A DNA stretch of 40,931 nt, from positions 1 to 40,931 of the forward strand of contig NZ_JAJCXB010000058.1 in assembly GCF_020564935.1 (NCBI RefSeq). Direction: 5' to 3'. Of the stretch, positions 7,525 through 14,786 are shown one piece after another (position 1 is the stretch's first letter; every line of letters starts with the position of its first letter). The DNA is from Streptomyces pinistramenti (GTDB lineage: Bacteria > Actinomycetota > Actinomycetes > Streptomycetales > Streptomycetaceae). The notes under the pieces were generated by a model. That model made no database searches. It was given only the letters and a program-made list of their open reading frames with translations, and was not told the DNA's origin. Both the position numbers and the translations under genes were made by a program.

Positions 7525-7877
7525 GTAGGCTCCCGTCCAGTCTCAGTCTGCCCGGCGAAGCCGCGTCAACGTCAGCCAGCAGCTCCGCAGGCGCACCAGG
7601 GTATCTGTGCCAATGCTTCCAGATGACGGGCTCCCAAGACAACGTTTCCCCGCTTCCGCCTCCGGCCCCCGTTCGCCTCGAATGTCCTACTCGTATGTGA
7701 TGCCGCATGGAGCAACAGCACAGTGCGTTCGACTCGGGCCGAGCGCCTGGTGGCGGTATGTCGTGGACGACGAATCTGTTGTGGAGCGGCTCGGGTCGCG
7801 GCAGCTGCTGACACGACGAGCGGCCGGGGCCTGACTGGCTTCTCCCTCGCTGAAGGCCACGTCACGAGTTCACTGGC
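7525..7877. other. Island segment without a recognisable gene
   Basis: This 353-base stretch must contain the promoter of the defence operon near 7530-7600, since the ATPase gene reads leftwards from 7524. Short frames exist on both strands but none has a family motif, a ribosome binding site or operon context. I see nothing further that I can support. Confidence 0.5.
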
Positions 7878-7931
7878 CAGTGAGCCCTTTCCAACCTGTG
7901 CTGGCAGTAGGCCAGTTGGGCTGACAACAGA

Positions 7932-7990
7932 GTGAAGCCCCTGGTAGATGGGTTTTCGACCAAGAGAACCATCTCCACCAGAGGCTTCAC
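7932..7990. repeat. Imperfect inverted repeat inside the IS remnant
   Basis: The left arm GTGAAGCCCCTGGTAGATGG (7932-7951) pairs with the right arm at 7969-7990, whose reverse complement is GTGAAGCCTCTGGTGGAGATGG. They differ by one transition and a 2-base indel. The repeat lies where the missing transposase 5' region should be, so it may mark the deletion or rearrangement that truncated the element. Confidence 0.55.
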
Positions 7991-8010
7991 GTGCTTGTTT
8001 ACCCGTCCGG

Positions 8011-8469
8011 GACGGCACGCTCCTGCCGATCGGCCGTATCGCCGCGGATCGGCCCTTCTACTCCGGCAATCACGAGAGGCACGGGATGAACGTGCAGGTC
8101 CTTACCGATCCCTTCGGCCGACTGCTGTGGGCATCACCAGCCCTGCCGGGCACCATCCATGATGTCCGCGCGGCCCGCGAACACGGCACCGTCGACGCGC
8201 TTGCCGACGCCGTCATTCCTTGCTGGGCCGACAAGGGCTACCGAGGCGCCGGCGGCACGGTCCGCACTCCGTACTGGGGGCGCTGGGAGACACTTTCCGC
8301 CGGCCAGAAGGCGGTGAACCGGTCCGCGAAGATTCGCGCTCTCGTTGAACAGGCCATGGCCTCACTCAAGCACTGGCGACTCCTGCGCAAGATCCGATGC
8401 TCGACCACCTGGATCACCGCCCTCGTCCAGGCCATCCTCACCCTGCATCTGACCAGCCCAGAAGGATGA
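8011..8469 (+). pseudogene. DDE transposase (DDE_Tnp_4 / IS5 family), N-terminally truncated
   Basis: The recognisable transposase starts abruptly at DGTLLPIGRIAADRPFYSG, where Asp of DGT is the first catalytic residue. It continues with HGMNVQVLTDPFGRLLWAS, PGTIHDVRAAREHG (second catalytic Asp), CWADKGYRGAGG and IRALVEQAMASLKHWRLLRK (catalytic Glu), ending in LTLHLTS at a TGA at 8467-8469. Upstream residues in the same frame bear no resemblance to the helix-turn-helix region these transposases have, so roughly the first 100-120 residues are missing. All three DDE residues survive, but a DNA-binding domain does not, so autonomous activity is unlikely. Confidence 0.8.
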
Positions 8470-8555
8470 TGGAAAAGCCTCAGTGATGCTGATCCACGTT
8501 CCACTGCTCATTGTCTCCGGAGGCAACCCTGACAGAGCTACCTGGCTATCTTCAG

Positions 8556-8720
8556 CTACTGACACCAGTCACAGGAGCGGTACCCGACGCTGAGCAGCAC
8601 CGGCGCGTCACGCCGCCGCGCCTCACCGAACGCTTCGGCGGACCACGGCCGCCGGTCGACCGGGTTGTCGGCGTGCTGGAGCAGATACGGGGAAGTCTCA
8701 TGGGCCAGGCGATTCGGCAT
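8556..8720 (-). pseudogene. Orphaned original 5' end of yyaL
   Basis: From the ATG at 8720, 54 codons read MPNRLAHETSPYLLQHADN...LLSVGYRSCDWCQ and end at a TAG (8556-8558). The start is the one I know from Streptomyces YyaL proteins. It aligns along its length with residues 1-53 of the intact gene at 1445-3490, with one extra residue near the start. Conserved residues have decayed: the WW of VDWWPW is RR, and CHWCH is CDWCQ. Homology stops at the CxxC codons, where the island joins. The native promoter region presumably lies at 8721-8932, so a 54-residue peptide could still be made, but with no expected function. Confidence 0.85.
8560..8720 (-). repeat. Right copy of duplicated yyaL 5' segment (putative attachment-site arm)
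   Basis: Direct repeat of 3333-3490, beginning with the shared TGACACCAGT at 8560-8569 and including the shared GTACCCGAC and CTGAGCAGCACCGGC. The copies are diverged rather than identical, so insertion is old or the incoming copy came from another species. Confidence 0.8.
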
Positions 8721-8774
8721 GGGCCCGTCCCCTCCCCGCCGGGGACGCGGAACGGAGAACGGGCGGCGCGGGGA

Positions 8775-8787
8775 GTTATCCACAGCC
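8775..8787. promoter_or_regulatory. DnaA-box-like site, exact repeat of 208-220
   Basis: GTTATCCACAGCC contains a perfect TTATNCACA DnaA box (8776-8784). It lies in the gap between the yyaL remnant and the STAND ATPase gene. A single site, so functional significance is uncertain. Confidence 0.3.
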
Positions 8788-8932
8788 CTGCCGGATTTCT
8801 TGCGGAAGCGGAAGACTGTGCGGACGACGCGATCACGGCCGGACCGGCCGGAGAACGCATCGCGAGGACCGATCGACGCGAGGACCGAACGACCAACGAC
8901 CGCACGTGCGGGAACTGCTGGAGGGGATGGGC

Positions 8933-11900
8933 ATGCCGGGCTCACTGGCTGCGTGGCGCGATGACCACAGGACGGAGGCGGACGAACTGCTGGCGCGGAC
9001 CGTCGAGGAAGAGGTGCGCCGCTCCGGCGGCCGGCTCGACGGGGACGCTCTGCTGGGGAGAGCGCGAGCCGCCTGGGACGAACTGACGGGCGCCGCGTCC
9101 GAGGAATACGCCGCGTACGTCAGCGCCCTGGACGACGCGGCTGCCGGGCAGCGCCCCCTGGCGGCACGGCTGTCCCGCAAGGAGCTGGGCACCCCGGCGG
9201 TCGTGACGGCGGTGGCGGCGCTGGCCGCCTTCGGCGCGGACGTCGCATACGGCACGGGCGCGGGTGCTGCCTTCGGGGCCGGGGCCGCGGTGGTGGTGGC
9301 CGGCGCGGTGAGCACGGTCGTGAAGCTGACGGCCGGGCACTGGCCGGCCGCGCACCGTCAGGCGGGGATGCAGGGCCGGCCTGGCGGCTCGGAACAGCTG
9401 CGGCTCCAGTGGCTGACGGCGCTGGAGATCCGCGGCATCCGGCCGTTCCTCGACCAGCAGCGGATGCTGACGGCCGCCACGGCCCGGTCCGGTGCCGCCC
9501 GGTCCGAGCCCGCCGCGGCGAAGGCGTCCCTGGTGCCGCAGCGGCGCCGCACGGACCGGAGCGCGGCGGCCCGGCAGCGGTCCGTTCTGGAGCATTCCTT
9601 CTCCCAACTCCCGCAGTCGGACGCTCCGTTCGCCGGCCGCGGAGCCGAACTGGCGCAGATCACGAACTGGGTGCAGGCGGCCCGCGCGAGCACGGAGACC
9701 AGGCCGACGGTGGTGGTGCTGCACGGCGAGGCGGGGTCGGGCCGTACAACGCTCGCCGTGCGGGCCGCGCATCAACTGCGCGATCAGTTCCGCGGTGCCT
9801 GCGTGGTGGACCTGCACGGCGACAACCCGGGCGAGGCGCCGCTGCCCACCCGGGACGCGCTGCTGCATCTGCTCAACCGCCTGGGCGCGCCGCGCGAGCA
9901 ACTGCTGTTCCGGGAACGGGCCTCGAAGGACCAGCAGCTCAAGCGGCTGACCGAGCTGTACCACCAGCACCTGACGGGCCTGCCCGTGGCGGTGCTGCTG
10001 GACGACGTGTCGGACCCGGAGCAGGTACGGACCCTGGTGCCGGGCCGCTCCGACAGCCTGGTGCTGATCACCGCACGCGAGCCGCTCCAGCTGCCGTCGG
10101 ACCTGCAGGCGTGGGTGCATCAACTGCCCGTCGGCGCGCTGGATGCCGCGGGCACCGAGGAGTTGCTGCGCGCGTCGGCGGTGGAGGGCGGCGGCGTCGC
10201 GGAGAGCGGACCCTACGACGCGCAGGCGATCGAAGAGATCTCCGGGCTGTGCGCCGGGCTGCCCTTGGCGCTCCGGGTCGCCGGCTCGTCCCTCGGCACG
10301 CGCACCCCCGCCTCGCTGGCCGCCGATCTCGCCGGGTACGACCCGATGACGCCGGTCGAGCGGGCCCTGTGGCTGCGCTATTCCGACCAGTCGGACGCGG
10401 CCAGGCAGCTGCTGCGGCGGCTGGCCCTGGTGGGCCGGGCGAGCCTGGGGGCGGCGGCCGCGGCCGCGCTGCTGGGTGTCAAGAACCCGGAGGCGGAGCG
10501 GCAGTTGGCGACCTTGGCCGCGGCGGGCCTCGTCGAGCACGTCCGCGGAGCGCGCTACCGCCTGCACGGCCTGGTGCACCGCTTCGCCCATGCCCGGCTG
10601 ATGGACGAGGAGGAGCCGGAAGAGCGCAGCGCCGCCCAGGAGCGGCTGATCCGCGCGTATGCCGAACTGGCCGACTCGGTGATCCGGCTCGTCGACGGCC
10701 GTACTTCGACCCGCGCCGACCGCTTCGGTTCGCACGGCTTCACCTCGCTGGACGCGGCCCTCCAGTGGCTGGACGACGAGACCAGCTTCATCACCGCGGC
10801 GCTGCGGCACGCCGATCAGGGCGTCGACCAGGCGACGGTCTCCCACCTCCTGGGCGCGCTGGCCGACTACTGCCTGCTGCGCGGCGATCTCTACCGGCTC
10901 GGTGAGCTGAGCGAACTGACCCGGGCGGTCGGCCAGGGCCTGCTGGTGCGGTCGGTGCAGTGGCGTACCGGCGTCGCCGCCCGGCAGCTCGGCGAGCTGG
11001 ACAAGGCGCGCACGACCCTGTCATCGGTGGTCGATCTGTACTTCGAGGCGCAGCATCCGGCGGGCGCCGCCCGTGCGCTGCGCGACCTGGGCATCACCCT
11101 CCAGCAGCAGGGCAATCTCACCGAGGCGGCGGCGAAGCTGCGGGAGGCGCTGGACATGCAGGCGGCCCCCGACATGCACGGCGACCGGGCGTGGACGCTG
11201 CACGCGCTGGCGGCGGTGGAACGGGACCGTGCGCGGCCGGCGGAGGCGCTCGACCTGCTGCGGGAGTCCCTGGAGCTGCACGAGGAGAGCGAAAGCCTGC
11301 ACGGCCAGGCGTGGGCGCACTTCCAGCTGGGCCAGGTCCATCTGCGGCTGGGCGACGTGGCACGTGCCGAGGAGGCCCTGCAGTCCGCGCTGGAGCTGTA
11401 CGGCCGCACGCACGACGAGCGCGGTGCGGCATGGGCGATGACGCAGCTGGCGCGGGCCCGGCTGGCGGACGGCGACACCGGCCCCGGCATCGACCAGCTG
11501 CGCCAGGCGCTGCCGCTGCACCGCAGCCACGAGGACGTACGCGGTGAGGCCTGGACGATGTACTACCTCGGCCAGGGCCTGGAGGAGAGCGGGGAGCACG
11601 ACGCGGCGCTGCGGCAGCTGGAGCGGTCGCGGAACATGTTCAGCCGCATGCAGGACGGCTACGGCCTGGCGTGTGCCCGTCATCATGCGGGCCGGGTGAC
11701 GCGTGAGCTGCGGGCCCAGCAGACCGGGTCGCTGCGCAACAGCGGCTTCGCCAGGCAATTGCTGCAGGACGCCCGGAAGGACTTCCAGCGGATCGGGGTG
11801 CCGCACGGCGAGGCGTGGTCCTGCCTGGAGTTGGTGATCATCGACGCGGGCAACGGCCGGACCGTGCAGGCGCTGGAGCTGGCCGACGAGGCGGCGCGGA

Positions 11901-12217
11901 TATTCGACGGTTACGGCGACCGGCGCGGCGCGGACTGGGCGCGTTTCCTGCGGTGCACGCTGCTGCCGTTCGCGTCGCCCGGCGGTTCGGTGATCGGCAC
12001 GGCGGTGGCCCAGGAGGAGCTGGCGCAGCTCGTCAGGGACGGGCACGGCGCCCGCGACCCGAAGCTGGCGGACTGCGCGGAGGCGTTCGGGCTGCTGCTG
12101 GAGCGCGGGGTGGAGCCGGAAACGGGGTGGCGGGCATGGCGGCTCGGGCTCGTGCCGAACCGCCATGCGCGCGAGGTCATGGGGGTGACCGTCGCGCCGC
12201 CTGTCGCCGAGCAGTGA
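8933..12217 (+). CDS. STAND-class NB-ARC ATPase with N-terminal membrane segment and C-terminal TPR repeats
   Basis: About 1094 residues from the ATG at 8933, chosen because GGAGGGG lies 6 nt upstream. A GTG at 8906 would add nine residues. The order is: a helical N-terminus, a Gly/Ala-rich hydrophobic stretch (about 88-132) able to form one or two membrane helices, a linker with WLTALEIRGIRPFLDQQR, then an NB-ARC core. The core begins FAGRGAELAQI (about 233), with Walker A HGEAGSGRTT (about 264-273), where Arg replaces the usual Lys. Walker B is VAVLLDDVSD (about 352-361) and the GLPLALRVAG motif is at about 442. From about 660 to 1000 there are tetratricopeptide repeats of the 'GxAxxxLGxxxxxxGxxxxA' type. 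STAND proteins are signal-triggered switches for transcription, signalling or defence. There is no SARP DNA-binding domain. G+C is that of the core genome, so it is probably not part of the island despite adjacency. Confidence 0.88.
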   Translation: MPGSLAAWRDDHRTEADELLARTVEEEVRRSGGRLDGDALLGRARAAWDELTGAASEEYAAYVSALDDAAAGQRPLAARLSRKELGTPAVVTAVAALAAFGADVAYGTGAGAAFGAGAAVVVAGAVSTVVKLTAGHWPAAHRQAGMQGRPGGSEQLRLQWLTALEIRGIRPFLDQQRMLTAATARSGAARSEPAAAKASLVPQRRRTDRSAAARQRSVLEHSFSQLPQSDAPFAGRGAELAQITNWVQAARASTETRPTVVVLHGEAGSGRTTLAVRAAHQLRDQFRGACVVDLHGDNPGEAPLPTRDALLHLLNRLGAPREQLLFRERASKDQQLKRLTELYHQHLTGLPVAVLLDDVSDPEQVRTLVPGRSDSLVLITAREPLQLPSDLQAWVHQLPVGALDAAGTEELLRASAVEGGGVAESGPYDAQAIEEISGLCAGLPLALRVAGSSLGTRTPASLAADLAGYDPMTPVERALWLRYSDQSDAARQLLRRLALVGRASLGAAAAAALLGVKNPEAERQLATLAAAGLVEHVRGARYRLHGLVHRFAHARLMDEEEPEERSAAQERLIRAYAELADSVIRLVDGRTSTRADRFGSHGFTSLDAALQWLDDETSFITAALRHADQGVDQATVSHLLGALADYCLLRGDLYRLGELSELTRAVGQGLLVRSVQWRTGVAARQLGELDKARTTLSSVVDLYFEAQHPAGAARALRDLGITLQQQGNLTEAAAKLREALDMQAAPDMHGDRAWTLHALAAVERDRARPAEALDLLRESLELHEESESLHGQAWAHFQLGQVHLRLGDVARAEEALQSALELYGRTHDERGAAWAMTQLARARLADGDTGPGIDQLRQALPLHRSHEDVRGEAWTMYYLGQGLEESGEHDAALRQLERSRNMFSRMQDGYGLACARHHAGRVTRELRAQQTGSLRNSGFARQLLQDARKDFQRIGVPHGEAWSCLELVIIDAGNGRTVQALELADEAARIFDGYGDRRGADWARFLRCTLLPFASPGGSVIGTAVAQEELAQLVRDGHGARDPKLADCAEAFGLLLERGVEPETGWRAWRLGLVPNRHAREVMGVTVAPPVAEQ

Positions 12218-12223
12218 CGCGGC

Positions 12224-12258
12224 GTCCGGGCCGCCGGCGCTCCGCCGCCGGTCCGGAC
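12224..12258. terminator. Bidirectional hairpin between convergent genes
   Basis: Arms 12224-12239 and 12243-12258 pair over 16 bp with two mismatches and a 3-nt loop. The hairpin sits between the stop of the STAND ATPase gene and the stop of the small membrane protein gene. Confidence 0.65.
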
Positions 12259-12265
12259 CGCCGGA

Positions 12266-12523
12266 TCAGCTGGTCTTCGGCTTCGCCGTCTGCGCCGCCT
12301 TCGGAGCGGCGGGTGTGGTGCTGACCGCCTCGCCGCCCTCGGACGACTCCTCGAAGTCCACCTTCTTCATGTGCCGGTTCATGGACTTCATCAGCAGCCA
12401 TACGGCGCCGCCGATGACCGCGAAGACGATGAAGCCGAGGACGCCGGGGGTCACTTTGTCCTTGTCGAAACTGTCGGCAAGAGTGACGAAGTGCGTCAGG
12501 GCGAGGGTGCTTGTCGCGCTCAT
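12266..12523 (-). CDS. Small single-span membrane protein encoded after mca
   Basis: About 85 residues. A hydrophobic helix, VLGFIVFAVIGGAVWLLM (about 27-45), is followed by the basic MNRHMKKV and a polar Ser/Ala/Pro/Lys tail (EGGEAVSTTPAAPKAAQTAK). No enzyme motif is seen. I recall short proteins of this kind next to mca in other Streptomyces, but their function is not known to me. Tandem ATGs at 12526 and 12523 lie just after the mca stop, with no good ribosome binding site of their own, so translation is probably coupled to mca. A role with mycothiol metabolism is suggested only by position. Confidence 0.75.
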   Translation of the reverse strand: MSATSTLALTHFVTLADSFDKDKVTPGVLGFIVFAVIGGAVWLLMKSMNRHMKKVDFEESSEGGEAVSTTPAAPKAAQTAKPKTS

Positions 12524-12530
12524 CATGGGG

Positions 12531-13403
12531 TCAATTGTTGCGGATGCCTGCGAAGAGGTCGTCCTCGGGGAGGGAAGTATCGACGAGCGACTTCGCGAGC
12601 TCGTATTCCTCCGTCGGCCAGACCTCACGCTGGATGTCCATCGGCACCCGGAACCACCCGCCGTCGGGGTCGATCTGGGTGGCGTGCGCGATCAGCGCCT
12701 TGTCGCGGATCTCGAAGAAGTCGGCGCACGGCACGTAGGTGGTCAGGGTGCGCTCGCGCTGCTCGAACTGCTTCCAGCGCTCCAGCCACTCGCCGTACGG
12801 CGACTCCATACCGCGCCCGAGCAGCGCCTCGTGCAGCGCCACGGTGCGCGGGCGGTTGAAGCCCTGGTTGTAGTAGAGCTTCTGGGGCTGCCAGGGCTCG
12901 CCGGCCTCCGGGTACTTGTCCGGATCGCCCGCCGCTTCGAAGGCCACCATCGTGATCTTGTGGGTCATGATGTGGTCGGGGTGCGGGTAGCCGCCGTTCT
13001 CGTCGTAGGTCGTGATGACCTGCGGCTTGAACTCCCGGATCAGCTTCACCAGCGGCTCGGCCGCGGACTCGACGTCCTGGAGGGCGAAGCAGCCGTCGGG
13101 CAGCGGCGGCAGCGGGTCGCCCTCGGGCAGCCCGGAGTCGACGAAGCCGAGCCACTCCTGCTTGACGCCCAGGATCTCCCGGGCCTCGTCCATCTCCTTC
13201 TTGCGCACCTCGTGGATGTGCTCCTCGATGTACGGGTCGCCCTGGAGTTTGGGGTTGAGGATGGAACCTCGCTCACCGCCTGTGCAGGTGGCGACCAGCA
13301 CGTCCACCCCCTCGGACACGTACTTGGCCATGGTGGCCGCACCCTTGCTCGACTCGTCGTCGGGGTGGGCGTGGACCGCCATCAATCGCAGCTGCTCAGT
13401 CAA
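12531..13403 (-). CDS. mca: Mycothiol S-conjugate amidase Mca
   Basis: A 290-residue zinc-dependent amidase of the PIG-L/LmbE superfamily. It cleaves mycothiol S-conjugates to a mercapturic acid and GlcN-inositol in the cytoplasm, detoxifying electrophiles and antibiotics. Zinc ligands are visible in AHPDDES (about 12-18) and PHPDHIMTH (about 140-148). GGERGSILNPKLQGDPYIEEH is diagnostic for Mca rather than MshB. The best start is the TTG at 13403 (TEQLRLMAVHAHPDD), with GAGGA 7 nt upstream. This matches the usual family length, and a longer frame to 13535 would extend beyond the putative promoter. A sigma-R-like promoter (13449-13475) lies upstream, in line with known thiol-oxidative regulation of mca. 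The gene is divergent from the DUF4307 gene. Confidence 0.95.
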   Translation of the reverse strand: MTEQLRLMAVHAHPDDESSKGAATMAKYVSEGVDVLVATCTGGERGSILNPKLQGDPYIEEHIHEVRKKEMDEAREILGVKQEWLGFVDSGLPEGDPLPPLPDGCFALQDVESAAEPLVKLIREFKPQVITTYDENGGYPHPDHIMTHKITMVAFEAAGDPDKYPEAGEPWQPQKLYYNQGFNRPRTVALHEALLGRGMESPYGEWLERWKQFEQRERTLTTYVPCADFFEIRDKALIAHATQIDPDGGWFRVPMDIQREVWPTEEYELAKSLVDTSLPEDDLFAGIRNN

Positions 13404-13448
13404 GACTCGATCCTCAGTGAAAGGCTGGAGAAGATGCCTCCTATAGTG

Positions 13449-13475
13449 ACCGAAGCGAGGGGGCCATGTATTCCC
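13449..13475 (-). promoter_or_regulatory. Sigma-R-like promoter of mca
   Basis: On the minus strand GGGAAT (13475-13470) is followed after exactly 18 nt by GGT (13451-13449). The Streptomyces SigR consensus is GGGAAT-N18-GTT, so there is one mismatch with correct spacing. It ends 45 bp upstream of the TTG start. mca is a reported member of the SigR regulon in S. coelicolor. Confidence 0.6.
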
Positions 13476-13533
13476 TGGGCAAGGAACCCCGCGAGGCCGG
13501 TGCTTCCCGGCCCCGTTAGCAGGAGGACAGATC

Positions 13534-13944
13534 ATGACCGCGGTGCGCGACGGGCTCCCTGACGGACGCTACGGCCGGTCCGCGGACCGGCGCTCCGACC
13601 GCAAGCTCAAGATCGTCGGTGCGGTCTTCGGTGCCGTACTGCTCGGCGTGGTCGTCTGGTGCGGTGCCTCGTACATCGCGGGGCAGGACCTCAGCGGCCG
13701 GGTGATCACCTGGGACGCGGTGTCCGACAGCGCGGTCAAGGTGCATCTGGAAGTCGTCAAGGACAAGGACGCGAAGGGCGTGTGCACGCTGCGGTCGCAG
13801 TCCGAGGACGGTGCCGAGGTGGGCCGCAAGGACGTCGCCATCGACCAGCGCGGCAGCCAGGTGGACACCCACGTCACGGTGCGGACGACGGCTCGCGCCA
13901 CCAACGCCGTCCTGGTCGGCTGTACGGCCTCCGGCAGCAACTGA
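13534..13944 (+). CDS. DUF4307 membrane-anchored protein
   Basis: A 136-residue protein with a positively charged N-terminus (DGRYGRSADRRSDRKLK), one transmembrane helix (IVGAVFGAVLLGVVVWCGASYIA, about 28-50) and an extracytoplasmic beta-rich domain of about 85 residues. The domain includes VTWDAVSD-like and VCTLRSQSEDGAEVG stretches, plus a second cysteine near the end (VLVGCTAS). This is the DUF4307 layout, an actinobacterial family of unknown function habitually encoded beside mca. The ATG is preceded by AGGAGG 9 nt upstream. The two external cysteines might form a disulfide. Confidence 0.85.
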   Translation: MTAVRDGLPDGRYGRSADRRSDRKLKIVGAVFGAVLLGVVVWCGASYIAGQDLSGRVITWDAVSDSAVKVHLEVVKDKDAKGVCTLRSQSEDGAEVGRKDVAIDQRGSQVDTHVTVRTTARATNAVLVGCTASGSN

Positions 13945-14200
13945 GCCCGCCCCGTCCTGCCGTCCCGCGGCACCCTGCCTGCCCGGCCACAGGAGTCCGT
14001 CCGGCGGCCACCGAGGCCACGGTCTTCGACTGACCGGCTCTGACCAGCGGCGATGCGTTCCCGCGTGTTCCTTGCCGATTTCCCCTTCCCCGATTTGTGC
14101 CGGAATTGTTAGGCTCGTGGTTTCGCCCACCCGTGAAGGCGTAAATCCTTCCTGGTAGGGCGTTTGATGTATCCCCAGTACGTACCGACGAGGAGCACCT

Positions 14201-14698
14201 GTGACCCAGACCAGCGAAAGCGTCACCTGGCTGACCCAGGAGGCGTACGACCAGCTCAAGGCCGAGCTGGAGTACCTGTCTGGTCCCGCACGCGTCGAGA
14301 TCACCGAAAAGATCGCGGCGGCCCGCGAAGAAGGTGACCTGAAGGAGAACGCCGGGTACCACGCGGCCAAGGAGGAGCAGGGCAAGCAGGAGCTTCGCGT
14401 GCGCCAGCTCACCCAGCTGCTGCAGACCGCGAAGGTCGGCGAGGCCCCCGCGGCCACCGGCGTCGTGGCTCCCGGCATGGTCGTCACCATCGCGTTCGAC
14501 GGAGACCCGGACGACACCCTCCAGTTCCTGCTGGCCTCGCGGGAGTACGCGAGCTCGGACATCGAGACGTACTCCCCGCAGTCGCCGCTCGGCGAGGGCG
14601 TGAACGGCAAGAAGGTCGGCGCCGACGCGGAGTACGAGTTTCCCAACGGCAAGAAGGCGAGCGTACGGATCCTCGACGCCACCCCCTACTCGGGCTGA
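14201..14698 (+). CDS. greA: Transcription elongation factor GreA
   Basis: A 165-residue Gre factor that rescues backtracked RNA polymerase by stimulating transcript cleavage in the secondary channel. The N-terminal coiled coil carries the loop acidic pair in AAAREEGDLKENAGYHAAKE (about 45-64, with Asp-Leu-Lys-Glu-Asn). The C-terminal FKBP-like domain includes SPLGEGVNGKKVGD-like residues (about 127-140). Length is as expected. The start is the GTG at 14201, with AGGAG 6 nt upstream. The gene is followed by a strong terminator and has its own upstream gap of about 250 bp. Confidence 0.97.
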   Translation: MTQTSESVTWLTQEAYDQLKAELEYLSGPARVEITEKIAAAREEGDLKENAGYHAAKEEQGKQELRVRQLTQLLQTAKVGEAPAATGVVAPGMVVTIAFDGDPDDTLQFLLASREYASSDIETYSPQSPLGEGVNGKKVGADAEYEFPNGKKASVRILDATPYSG

Positions 14699-14718
14699 GC
14701 CTCGCCACCACAGAGCCT

Positions 14719-14755
14719 GACAGCGGCCCGGAGCAGCACGCTCCGGGCCGCTGTC
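14719..14755. terminator. Strong hairpin between greA and the ABC permease gene
   Basis: Perfect 16-bp arms (14719-14734 and 14740-14755, GACAGCGGCCCGGAGC and its complement) surround a 5-nt loop. The hairpin serves two convergent genes and is likely bidirectional. Confidence 0.88.
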
Positions 14756-14786
14756 GTGCGTCCGCGCCCGCCCGGGACGGTACGGA

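Larger units (their letters stand above)
7878..8485 (+). mobile_element. IS5-type insertion sequence remnant with imperfect terminal inverted repeats
   Basis: The left end CAGTGAGCCCTTTCCAAC (7878-7895) matches the reverse complement of the right end (8468-8485), CACTGAGGCTTTTCCATC, at 14 of 18 positions. Between them lies a transposase gene lacking its N-terminal half. At about 608 bp it is shorter than the roughly 850-950 bp usual for this type, so it is probably an internally deleted, immobile copy. Confidence 0.65.
3333..8569. mobile_element. Genomic island inserted in yyaL, carrying a three-gene defence-like operon
   Basis: About 5.2 kb is bracketed by two copies of the yyaL 5' end. Base composition drops sharply: 4201-4260 has 32/60 G+C and 6301-6360 has 28/60, against 43/60 for 34861-34920 in the core. 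Contents are the ATPase/TOPRIM-like/DUF262 operon, an IS5-type remnant and non-coding sequence. No integrase, excisionase or replication gene is seen, so the island is probably a degraded or non-autonomous integrated element. The duplicated gene end resembles what site-specific integrases leave when they insert into a coding sequence and restore it. Confidence 0.75.

Noticed and set aside
7572..8018. Short frames on both strands between the defence operon and the IS remnant
   Set aside because: Overlapping frames with no recognisable domain, no ribosome binding site and no consistent coding signal.
3490..8556. Searched for an integrase or recombinase gene to explain insertion in yyaL
   Set aside because: No tyrosine- or serine-recombinase motif in any frame. 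The only recombination-type protein is the truncated DDE transposase, which would not create the duplicated gene end.
8942..10846. 634-codon minus-strand frame opposite the STAND ATPase gene
   Set aside because: Low-complexity Arg/Gly/Gln-rich shadow of the real gene, with no motif or ribosome binding site.
12404..13535. Upstream-extended start of mca (to 13535)
   Set aside because: The extension would run through the sigma-R-like promoter and has no family counterpart. The TTG at 13403 with GAGGA fits known Mca proteins.
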